DNA of 12,888 nt from Candidatus Rifleibacteriota bacterium (lineage in GTDB: Bacteria; Muiribacteriota; Ozemobacteria; Ozemobacterales; Ozemobacteraceae): positions 1-12,888 of the forward strand of contig JAQUZA010000041.1 in assembly GCA_028691595.1 (NCBI GenBank). Direction: 5' to 3'. The notes below the pieces were generated by a model, which was given only the letters and a program-made list of their open reading frames with translations, was not told the DNA's origin and ran no database searches. Below are positions 6,095 to 12,888 of this stretch, in pieces (the first letter of the stretch is position 1; every line of letters starts with the position of its first letter). The translations under genes and the position numbers were made by a program.

Positions 6095-7333
6095 ATGAAG
6101 CGCGTTTTTGTCACAGGCATCGGGGCAGTTACCCCGATTGGCATTGGTATCGACAACTTCGCAGAAGGCATCAGGCAGGGCAAAAATGGTATCAATACCA
6201 TTTCATGTTTTGATGCCTCACAGCATACAGCGCAGATTGCCGGGGAAGTCAAAGATTTTGATCCTGAGCAGTTCATGCAGAAAAAGGAATCGCGTCGTCA
6301 TGACCGCTATTCTCAGTTCGCCATGGCAGCAGCCTCAATGGCCGTTGAAATGGCCGGGTTGAAAGAAAAAAATTACGATCCTTTCCGGGTCGGCGTAACA
6401 GTTTCAACGGGTATTGGCGGTATTCATACCTTCGAAGAAGAATATGAAACCTGCAGGGCCAGTGGTCCACACCGTGTTAGCCCGTTTCTCGTTCCAATGA
6501 TGATCTGCAATATTTCTGCCGGTTGTATCGCCATGGAATACGGCTTCAATGGCCCGAATTTTTGCATTGTTTCAGCCTGCGCCTCAGGTCTGCATGGCAT
6601 CGGTGAAGCATTCCTGAAAATTATTCATGATGAATGCGACATTATGGTGTGTGGCGGAGCCGAGTCTGCAATAACACCGCTTACAGTCGCCGGTTTTGCA
6701 AAAATGAAAGCTTTGTCGACCCGCAACAGCGAACCCGAAAGAGCTTCAAGGCCCTTTGAGCGCGACCGTGATGGCTTTGTAATGGGCGAAGGTGCCGGGG
6801 TTCTCGTAATTGAAAGTGAAGAGAGCGCCCGTCGCCGTGGAGCACGTGTGCTTGCCGAAATAAAGGGTTATGGCGCAACGGCCGATGCTCACCATCTTAC
6901 CGCTCCTCACCCCGAAGGTGAAGGCGGATACCGGGCGATGATGAAGGCGATAAATTTTATGAATTTCCCGATCGACAGAGTTAACTACGTTAACGCCCAC
7001 GGAACAAGCACGCCAATCGGCGATCTTGCCGAAATGAAAGCTGTAAGGCGGGTATTTGGCGATAAGATTGGTAATGTTTCAATCAACTCAACCAAGTCTA
7101 TGATTGGTCACCTCCTCGGAGCTGCCGGTGCTGTTGGTTCTGTTGCCACAATTCTTCAGATGCAGGGTGGCTTTATTCACCCGACAGCGAATCTTGAAAA
7201 CATCGATCCTGAACTTGCCGACCTTGATCTTGTTCCTCTCAAGGCCAAAGAAAAGCAGATCGATGGCGGTATCGTTAATTCTTTCGGTTTTGGCGGCCAG
7301 AATGCCAGTGTGCTGTTTTCTCGCCCAGAATGA
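6095..7333 (+). CDS. fabF: 3-oxoacyl-ACP synthase II (FabF)
   Basis: This is a 412-residue ketoacyl synthase, full length for FabF. The active-site cysteine is Cys162 in VSACASGLHGIGEA. The catalytic histidines are His302 (NAHGTSTPIGD) and His339 (KSMIGHLLGAAGA), with Lys334 in the same motif. The N-terminus KRVFVTGIGAVTPIG and the C-terminal NSFGFGGQNAS are characteristic. The family condenses malonyl-ACP with acyl-ACP to lengthen the chain by two carbons. A strong AGGAGG (6079-6084) lies ten bases before the ATG. It is the last gene of the cluster and ends 14 bases before a strong terminator. It needs malonyl-ACP, so an intact FabD must exist elsewhere if the local remnant is real. Confidence 0.97.
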   Translation: MKRVFVTGIGAVTPIGIGIDNFAEGIRQGKNGINTISCFDASQHTAQIAGEVKDFDPEQFMQKKESRRHDRYSQFAMAAASMAVEMAGLKEKNYDPFRVGVTVSTGIGGIHTFEEEYETCRASGPHRVSPFLVPMMICNISAGCIAMEYGFNGPNFCIVSACASGLHGIGEAFLKIIHDECDIMVCGGAESAITPLTVAGFAKMKALSTRNSEPERASRPFERDRDGFVMGEGAGVLVIESEESARRRGARVLAEIKGYGATADAHHLTAPHPEGEGGYRAMMKAINFMNFPIDRVNYVNAHGTSTPIGDLAEMKAVRRVFGDKIGNVSINSTKSMIGHLLGAAGAVGSVATILQMQGGFIHPTANLENIDPELADLDLVPLKAKEKQIDGGIVNSFGFGGQNASVLFSRPE

Positions 7334-7347
7334 AGTTGCTGAATTAT

Positions 7348-7379
7348 AAAAAAGAGCTGCCTGATGGCAGCTCTTTTTT
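7348..7379 (+). terminator. Intrinsic terminator after fabF
   Basis: A perfect hairpin: AAAAAAGAGCTGCC (7348-7361) pairs with GGCAGCTCTTTTTT (7366-7379) around the loop TGAT. The GC-rich core is followed by six T, so it works on the + strand. The A run on the left arm would also give a U tract on the opposite strand. It closes the fab cluster. Confidence 0.95.
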
Positions 7380-7440
7380 ATGTGTCGGGTACAATATCCG
7401 TTAATTTTTGTGATAATTGCAAGGGCTGTTAATAAAGCGT

Positions 7441-7470
7441 TTGCATGTTATGGGTTTTTTTGTTTATAAT
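7441..7470 (+). promoter_or_regulatory. Likely promoter of spoVS
   Basis: A perfect -10 box TATAAT (7465-7470) lies in an A/T-rich stretch. The best -35 candidate is TTGCAT (7441-7446, three of six) at 18 bases, so the -35 side is weak. Transcription would start near 7477 and give a leader of about 45 bases. It sits in the 188-base gap between fabF and spoVS, downstream of the terminator, so spoVS needs its own promoter. An alternative sigma factor is possible. Confidence 0.45.
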
Positions 7471-7521
7471 TTTGTATGAAGAGGTTGTTGGGTTATCAAT
7501 AAATATAAAGGAGAGGCTCAA

Positions 7522-7782
7522 ATGGAAATACTTAGAGTCGCATCATCATCGAATCCGAAATCTGTAGCCGGAGCCATTGCAGCAGTCTTAGAGCAGGACA
7601 AACAGGTAGAATTGCTGGCAGTTGGTGCCGGCGCAGTCAATCAGGCAGTTAAGTCCATTGCCGTGACCCGAGGCTATGTAGCCCCCAAAGGAATCGAGTT
7701 ATTTACAATGATTGCCTTTGCTAAAATCGAAATTGATGGAAACGAAAAAACAGCAATTAAATTTCTTGTCGAAGCGCGCTGA
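7522..7782 (+). CDS. spoVS: SpoVS-family (Alba-like) protein
   Basis: This is an 86-residue protein that matches SpoVS along its full length: MEILRVASSSNPKSVAGAIA, then AVGAGAVNQAVKSIAVTRGYVAP (31-53, glycine- and alanine-rich), then IEIDGNEKTAIKFLVE near the end. Nearly all positions conserved in Bacillus SpoVS are kept. The fold is Alba-like, and a nucleic-acid-binding role is suspected in the family but not proven. In Bacillus it affects septation and spore coat assembly; homologues occur in many bacteria that do not sporulate. The ribosome site AAGGAG (7508-7513) is strong. Its 3' end overlaps the next reading frame by 47 bases, which suggests that both are made from one transcript. No other sporulation gene is visible here. 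Confidence 0.93.
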   Translation: MEILRVASSSNPKSVAGAIAAVLEQDKQVELLAVGAGAVNQAVKSIAVTRGYVAPKGIELFTMIAFAKIEIDGNEKTAIKFLVEAR

Positions 7783-9325
7783 GTCTAACTTCGCCCTGAT
7801 TTTATATCGTCTTGTAAACACCGGCAGCTTTTTTGTGCTGGCGGTGTGTTTTTGCCTGCTGTTTCACGCATCAAGTATCGAAGCATCTATTAACGCCGGA
7901 AAAATCTATCAGCTGCAGCAGCGGCTGATAGATAACCCGCGCGACATAGAAGCACATCTTAATCTGGCCATGGAATACAGTCTTGCCAACAATTTTGTTA
8001 AGGCTGTTGAGGCCTATTTTATGGTTTTGCGCATTGACCCTGATAATTTTCATGCTTATAACAATCTGGGTATTCTCTACAAAAAAAGCGGTCAATACCG
8101 CGACAGCCTGCACTGTTATAAACAGGCCGAACGGCTTAACCCCGATTCTTACTGGGTTCCATACAACATGGGCTTGTGCTATGAATCGATGGGCAGAATG
8201 CAGGAAGCCCGTGAAAGTTATGGCAGAGCCCTTTCGCTCAATCCATCATTCACTCAGGCGCTTCAGCGTTTGAGAGCTCTCTCAGAATCAGGAGAATCCG
8301 TCCCGCCGCTTCCGGGGCTTGAAGAATCACAAATATATCTTGTCGACTCAGCAACCGGCCAGCCCAGGGCGTATGGCCAGCCTGAAGGTGCCACTCCATC
8401 AGCAGATCAGGCAAAACTGGCAAAGGTTGATAATAAGACCGCTCCCCAGAAGGTGGCACCTGCTCCTGCCCCCGAAAAAATCTCTGACCGGCTTCAAAAA
8501 GAGCGTGAAATTAGAAAAGAGGGTGCAGCCTACAGAACCAGTCGAAAAGGCCCGGTGGCCAGTATTTTCAATCAGGCCATGGAAGCCCTTGATTCAGACA
8601 ACATTGAACGGGCTCTTGAACTTTATGTGAGCTGTATTATTGCCGAACGCGACTTCCTTGCCGAGCCAGAAAACGGCCTTATACGTAAAGGGCTTGAACA
8701 CCTCAAAGATCGCCCGAATCGTATGCCCAACGGTATTTTCTACCGCGGCCTGCTGATTTATATCTCCGGAAACCTTGATCTGGCTGTCCCGGATTTAAAG
8801 AATTTTCTTGCATCTGTTGGCGGCAAACCCGGTACAAACTCACAATTCGTCAGTGAAGCCGGCAGAATTATCGAAAGATATGAAGCTGATATTGCCGCAA
8901 GAGAAGCTCTCGCCAAAGAAAAGGCTGACGCACTTGCTGCAGCCAGGGCCGCTGCCGTTGCCAGTGCACAAAACTCCAGCACCGGCACTGAAGACACAGA
9001 TAAGGCAAGACCCAGTGATTTTGTTTTGAAGCGCATGAACGTCGATCAGATTATAGAAGAAGCCGACCGGCTCAGCCGCGAAAGCCGCCTAAATGATGCA
9101 GTGGCTGTTCTCGAGACCGGGCTTTCAAGCGAACCAGATGATTTAAGACTCCTGATGAAAAGCGCGAATGCTTACACCGACATGCTGTTGCTTAAAGGTG
9201 ACCAGGAAGCCGGAAAAATGGCATTGGCCAGATTTGAAAAGGTTTTTGCCAAGGCCCCCGAAAACTCAAGAGAATGGGCGGTTTCCCAGGAAATGATCAC
9301 AGAACTTAAAAAGCGGGTTCGCTGA
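7736..9325 (+). CDS. Exported TPR-repeat protein
   Basis: This is about 529 residues if the ATG at 7736 is the start. A hydrophobic segment at about 31-44 (SFFVLAVCFCLLFH), followed by SSIEA, looks like a signal peptide or N-terminal anchor after an unusually long basic N-region. Three canonical TPR units follow (about 71-104, 105-138 and 139-172), with DPDN and NPDS between helices. Then come a Pro/Ala-rich linker, a second helical domain, an Ala-rich charged coiled-coil-like stretch, and a last TPR-like domain to the end. TPRs are protein-interaction scaffolds; the partner is unknown. No Shine-Dalgarno site precedes the ATG, which lies inside spoVS, so translation probably depends on coupling. 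TTG at 7766 or 7712 are other possible starts. It ends directly against the oppositely oriented beta-barrel gene. Confidence 0.82.
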   Translation: METKKQQLNFLSKRAESNFALILYRLVNTGSFFVLAVCFCLLFHASSIEASINAGKIYQLQQRLIDNPRDIEAHLNLAMEYSLANNFVKAVEAYFMVLRIDPDNFHAYNNLGILYKKSGQYRDSLHCYKQAERLNPDSYWVPYNMGLCYESMGRMQEARESYGRALSLNPSFTQALQRLRALSESGESVPPLPGLEESQIYLVDSATGQPRAYGQPEGATPSADQAKLAKVDNKTAPQKVAPAPAPEKISDRLQKEREIRKEGAAYRTSRKGPVASIFNQAMEALDSDNIERALELYVSCIIAERDFLAEPENGLIRKGLEHLKDRPNRMPNGIFYRGLLIYISGNLDLAVPDLKNFLASVGGKPGTNSQFVSEAGRIIERYEADIAAREALAKEKADALAAARAAAVASAQNSSTGTEDTDKARPSDFVLKRMNVDQIIEEADRLSRESRLNDAVAVLETGLSSEPDDLRLLMKSANAYTDMLLLKGDQEAGKMALARFEKVFAKAPENSREWAVSQEMITELKKRVR

Positions 9326-10288
9326 TTACCACTGCAGGGTGTAACCCGCCTGCAACTGATCATCCCAACCATACAAACGGTAGGTTCTCAGGTTTCTATA
9401 CCAGGCGAATTCTATTCTGAAAGTGGAGGTTGGGGCCAGTCTGATGCCAAGAACCATATCCAGAGTGTCTTTGTCATCACCGCCAAGCACTTCACCTGCT
9501 ATTTCGCCGATAACAGATACATGTTCGGTGGCTTCGTAGCTCATGCCCATTCTGTAGATAAAACGGTCATCTTCACCTTCCGAATCGATAACTGTTCCAA
9601 GCTCGAGATTTCCTGTTGCCCTGTCTGTTTCACTGGTGGTCACACAGCCAAACAGTTTAAGTTCGTCACTGTTTTTTGAGCCTGCCGGCAGCATGCTGTC
9701 GGGGTTGCCCGTCGTGATAGTCGTAACGGCTCCATAGGCAAAACGGTAATAGCTGTGGTCACGCAGGTAGGTCGCCTTCCAGCCAAGTCGCATGTTTCCG
9801 AGACCGGTATTGCTGTCGGCATAACCACCGAATGTTCGGGGGGCACTTAAATCCCAGTCATGAACCGGCACTGTGGCTGACCATTCAGCCCACTTGCCTG
9901 CCCAGTTGACCGAGGATTCAAAGGTCGACACAGAGCCTTTTTCGGTAGAGTGAAAGCTTGTGCCATGGGTCGAACTGAGTTTGTGATATTTGTAGCGCGA
10001 GCTTAGAATTATCTGGTCGGGTTCAAACTTGTCGGCGGTTGTGCCAACAAAAAAGCCACCAAGCCCATCGCTGTTCAGTGCGTTTCTTGATGAAGGCTTC
10101 AGAACCCCGACCTTCCTGGCCGGTTTTGGGCTGTAATCACCCAGCGAGTAGATTTCATAGTCAGAAAAAGCAGGGTTGTATTGCACTGCCCCAATGGCAG
10201 AACCTGGCAACATGATTGCCAGCAGCATTAAAAATGCGGGCAGCAGATGACTGGCTGGTGATTTTTTAATTTTATAGATTGGCAACAA
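9326..10288 (-). CDS. Predicted outer-membrane beta-barrel protein
   Basis: This is a 320-residue protein. Residues 1-34 form a signal peptide: a basic start (KIKK), a hydrophobic core LLPAFLMLLAIML, and cleavage likely after SAIGA. The mature part has many short alternating hydrophobic/aromatic strands with Gly/Asp/Asn turns (for example RYKYHKL, DRFIYRMGMSYEA, TFRIEFAWYRN). It ends in YTLQW, the C-terminal aromatic signature of outer-membrane barrels. I do not recognise a specific family. The likely start is TTG at 10288, with AAAGG about 11 bases upstream; the tandem second TTG codon is an alternative. This overlaps the end of the upstream TPR gene by 17 bases, pointing to coupling. Mature length would suit a 12-14-strand barrel, but this is inference. 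Function (porin, transporter or assembly partner) is unknown. Confidence 0.75.
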   Translation of the reverse strand: MLPIYKIKKSPASHLLPAFLMLLAIMLPGSAIGAVQYNPAFSDYEIYSLGDYSPKPARKVGVLKPSSRNALNSDGLGGFFVGTTADKFEPDQIILSSRYKYHKLSSTHGTSFHSTEKGSVSTFESSVNWAGKWAEWSATVPVHDWDLSAPRTFGGYADSNTGLGNMRLGWKATYLRDHSYYRFAYGAVTTITTGNPDSMLPAGSKNSDELKLFGCVTTSETDRATGNLELGTVIDSEGEDDRFIYRMGMSYEATEHVSVIGEIAGEVLGGDDKDTLDMVLGIRLAPTSTFRIEFAWYRNLRTYRLYGWDDQLQAGYTLQW

Positions 10289-12888
10289 AATTTTTCAGCC
10301 TTTCTGAATGTGGGAAAGCTTCAGGCCCGCGGGCAAGCCCTTCAAGCAATTTCTCGGCTTCTTTACGATTGTTGCTGTTGCTCTTCTGGACATACATCAG
10401 GACATTGATCTGGGCCTGATAGAACTCGTGTTCGCGGCGGGTTGGTTCGATGCTTGTCACAGCCTGGAATTCAGCCAGTGCCTTGCGGTTTTCGCCGGAA
10501 AACATATAGACAAGGCCGAGGTTCGAATGTGAATCGGCATCCATCGGGTCAACCTCCAGCAGCCTCTGCCAGATTTTTTCACTGCGCTTAAGGATGTTGA
10601 ATTCAGGGTCGGGCTTGTAGCTGCTTTTGATGAGCCGCCATTGTTCAATCGCCTTGTCAGCCTGCCCACCCAGCCAGTACAGATTGCCAAGTGCCAGACG
10701 GCCGAGGGGTTCTTTCGGGTGGTAGACAGTTACGCTGGCGTAAGCTTCAAAGGCATCTTTAAAGTTTCCCTGAACGGCATGCATGAACCCGAGGTTTAGC
10801 AGCACGTCGAGGTTCTTTGGTGACCCTTCGCGTGCTTTGGCGAGGGTAGCGACTGCTTCAGCAGAAAACCCTTTTTCTGCCATCTCCAGAGCTTTTAAAA
10901 CCTGTGCGTCTACCGGGTCTGCTGTTCTTGTTACCTGAGTTTCTGTTGTTTTTAGCGAAAATTTCTCGGTTTTGAGTTCAGCCGGAAGAGCATACTTGCT
11001 GCCACGATCTCCGAGACCCTGCAATTTTTTGATAACCCATTGCTTTTCTTTGCTGGTAAGGGTCTGGGCAGTTACTTCCTTGCGCAACGGGGCAATAGGA
11101 GTGGGGGTTGAGACTGAACCGAAGCGTTCGAGCTGCTTAAGCACCCACATTTTATCGTCGAGAGTCATGGTGTTTTTGCCATATTCAGCAATTGCGGCCT
11201 CTTCGGCACTGGTCGGCTTAACTGGAACCTTTTTGTCGGCATCGCTGACTTTTCGCACCATCTGACTCTTGACTTCGTAAGCATCTTCGACCGATGGATA
11301 CTGCGCCGGGGCCATCATTCTGGTGATTTCCCATATTTTTTTGCGTGCATGTCTTTTGATCGATGAATCGGCCGGAGCTTTTGCATAAAGGGTTTCATAG
11401 ATATCTCTTGCCGGTTTGAGGCGGTTCAGACGAATTCTGGCCATGCCAAGCAATGCCATACTTTTATAAAAGTTCGGTTTTAGGCGCAAAGCGGCGAGTG
11501 CATAGCTTTCGGCTGACTCGAAACGTTTCTCTTCGTAGGCCAGCAGGCCGAGGTAATATCGGGGTTCAGAATCTTTTTCGTTCAAAGCCTGGGCACGATT
11601 GAAGTATTCTCGTGCCTTTTCGCTGTGTCCGAGTTTGTGGTGCATCTTGCCGATACTCATCTGCAGTGGAAAATGGTCGGCTCTAAGCTTTTCGGCTCTT
11701 TCCCAGCTTGCAAGTGCTGGCACGTTCAACCCTGCGACCGCATACATGTCGCCAAGCTCAAAGTGTGGCTCAAAGCGTTCAGGTGCCAGGCGCTGACATT
11801 CAAGATACTTTTCTTTGGCACGGGTAACCAGACCTTTTGCCCTGAATGCCGCCGCTTCTTCCATCAGTCTGTCTATCGGGGCAGGGGATTTAATTTCCGG
11901 GACCGGTAGTTCGGCATGTCTTTCATGCGCAAGTTTCAGCCTGGCGTGCAGATCGACAACGACCTTGCCAAGCACAGACTTATCGGAAAGCTTTTCGCGC
12001 AGAGTTTCAAGGGTCGCAATAGCTTCTTCGGCATTGCTGGTTTTTGCCAGACTGATCGCCTTGAACAGCAGTGCTTTGTGGTGCGAAGGATTCTGGGCAA
12101 TTACGGCGTTGAAAGCACCTATTGCTTCAGAGTAATTCTGGGTGAGATAGTTCGCTAGGCCGAGATTATATCGGGCCAGCAGATAGTTGGGTTTTATTTC
12201 GAGGGCTCTGGCAAAGGCATCGATTGACTTTTTCACCTCACCTGATTTGAAAAGCACCCAACCAAGTGTGTGATTGAACTCAGCCCGCAAACCATCTATT
12301 GCAACTGCCTGAGCGGCATACTTAAGGGCGATATCAAGGTTTTCGGTTCTGGTGGCCATAATGTAGGCGAGGCCGTTAAGGGCCTCGGCATGATCAGGCT
12401 GCTGACCCAGAGCATCTTCAAAACATCTGGAGGCATCGTTTAAGCGGCCCATTTCCATATAACAATGGGCAAGAATGGCGTGAATTTCAGCAATGTCGGG
12501 GTGCTGAGTGCGCAGGTAAAGAAGGCGACGAACAGCTTCGGCGTGGTTACGCATACTGATAAGCTGCTTAACTTCGCGAAGTTTCGGAAACACATCTTCA
12601 AGGCGAGTTTCAAAGGCTTTGCCGCCTGTACCGGGCATATCTTTAACATACTGATCGACTTCAGCCGCTTTTTGTTGCTTTTCAACCGCAGCAATTTCGG
12701 TCGGGTTGTCGCGACGGGTAATCTGATCCATCAGAAAGGTGATGGTCTTGATGGCTTTTTTGGCCTGGGCACTCCTGGGGGGGCTGTCTTTGAGCACCTG
12801 GCGCATCTGTTCAAGAGCATCTTCGAGATTATTCTTTTCGGCAAGAAGAATGGCCCGCGTGTAACGGCCCTGCACAAAATCGGGTTTG
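10272..12888 (-). CDS. Large TPR-repeat protein, N-terminus outside the window
   Basis: The frame is open through the right edge (KPDFVQGRY begins the visible part), so the GTG at 12875 is internal and the protein is longer than the ~871 codons seen. Numbered from 12875, TPR units run at about 127-300 (GRLNDASRCFEDAL, SGEVKKSIDAFARALEIKPN), 350-500 (GHSEKAREYFNRAQALN, RFESAESYALAALRLKPN) and 655-815. A non-TPR region at about 505-650 contains a duplicated 17-residue motif: MTLDDKMWVLKQLERFG (570-586) and LTSKEKQWVIKKLQGLG (606-622). The many TPRs suggest a scaffold or assembly factor. The stop overlaps the beta-barrel start by 17 bases, so the two proteins are probably made together. Localisation cannot be judged without the missing N-terminus. 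Confidence 0.87.
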   Translation of the reverse strand, partial: KPDFVQGRYTRAILLAEKNNLEDALEQMRQVLKDSPPRSAQAKKAIKTITFLMDQITRRDNPTEIAAVEKQQKAAEVDQYVKDMPGTGGKAFETRLEDVFPKLREVKQLISMRNHAEAVRRLLYLRTQHPDIAEIHAILAHCYMEMGRLNDASRCFEDALGQQPDHAEALNGLAYIMATRTENLDIALKYAAQAVAIDGLRAEFNHTLGWVLFKSGEVKKSIDAFARALEIKPNYLLARYNLGLANYLTQNYSEAIGAFNAVIAQNPSHHKALLFKAISLAKTSNAEEAIATLETLREKLSDKSVLGKVVVDLHARLKLAHERHAELPVPEIKSPAPIDRLMEEAAAFRAKGLVTRAKEKYLECQRLAPERFEPHFELGDMYAVAGLNVPALASWERAEKLRADHFPLQMSIGKMHHKLGHSEKAREYFNRAQALNEKDSEPRYYLGLLAYEEKRFESAESYALAALRLKPNFYKSMALLGMARIRLNRLKPARDIYETLYAKAPADSSIKRHARKKIWEITRMMAPAQYPSVEDAYEVKSQMVRKVSDADKKVPVKPTSAEEAAIAEYGKNTMTLDDKMWVLKQLERFGSVSTPTPIAPLRKEVTAQTLTSKEKQWVIKKLQGLGDRGSKYALPAELKTEKFSLKTTETQVTRTADPVDAQVLKALEMAEKGFSAEAVATLAKAREGSPKNLDVLLNLGFMHAVQGNFKDAFEAYASVTVYHPKEPLGRLALGNLYWLGGQADKAIEQWRLIKSSYKPDPEFNILKRSEKIWQRLLEVDPMDADSHSNLGLVYMFSGENRKALAEFQAVTSIEPTRREHEFYQAQINVLMYVQKSNSNNRKEAEKLLEGLARGPEAFPHSERLKNFVANL

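Noticed and set aside
7712..7735. TTG at 7712 as start of the exported TPR protein
   Set aside because: No ribosome site, and it only lengthens an already long N-region before the signal-like segment; the ATG at 7736 is simpler, though unproven.
9682..9700. GC-rich palindrome CTGCCGGCAG resembling the stem after acpP
   Set aside because: It lies inside the beta-barrel coding sequence, is short, and does not share the full acpP hairpin sequence, so it is not evidence of a dispersed repeat.

Overview
The window reads as a chromosomal segment of a diderm (two-membrane) bacterium with about half G+C and classical GGAGG-type ribosome binding sites. Evidence for an outer membrane is a secreted beta-barrel-like protein ending in an aromatic residue. 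FabK as the enoyl-ACP reductase, a SpoVS-family protein and two long TPR proteins together point away from Proteobacteria and towards a deep-branching or uncultured diderm lineage (Thermotogae-, spirochaete- or Riflebacteria-like). I cannot place it further from sequence alone. No mobile elements, RNA genes or CRISPR arrays were seen, and no intergenic gap exceeds 188 bases.

Left part (1-1569): the end of mnmG overlaps rsmG by ATGA, a translation-linked RNA-modification pair. A strong sigma70-type promoter then starts a new unit with rpmF (ribosomal protein L32).

Centre (1587-7379): a lipid-synthesis cluster follows on the same strand, in the order plsX, fabK, a broken fabD, fabG, acpP, a second FabK/nitronate-monooxygenase-family flavoprotein, and fabF, closed by a textbook intrinsic terminator. 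These genes supply acyl-phosphate formation (PlsX), the carrier (AcpP), condensation (FabF), ketoreduction (FabG) and enoyl reduction (FabK). fabH, fabZ, acetyl-CoA carboxylase and an intact fabD are not here. The most unusual feature is the fabD remnant: its N-terminal ~50 codons are joined in frame, at a shared Gly-Pro, to the last ~37 codons, and the catalytic middle is missing. A good promoter lies directly after the remnant and would drive fabG-acpP. A perfect 14-bp stem-loop separates acpP from the second flavoprotein gene.

Right part (7380-12888): a promoter precedes spoVS, whose 3' end overlaps the start of an exported TPR protein. That gene converges with zero spacing on an opposite-strand pair: a very large TPR protein, cut by the window edge, whose 3' end overlaps the start of a predicted outer-membrane beta-barrel. 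This block looks like an envelope-associated module of unknown function.
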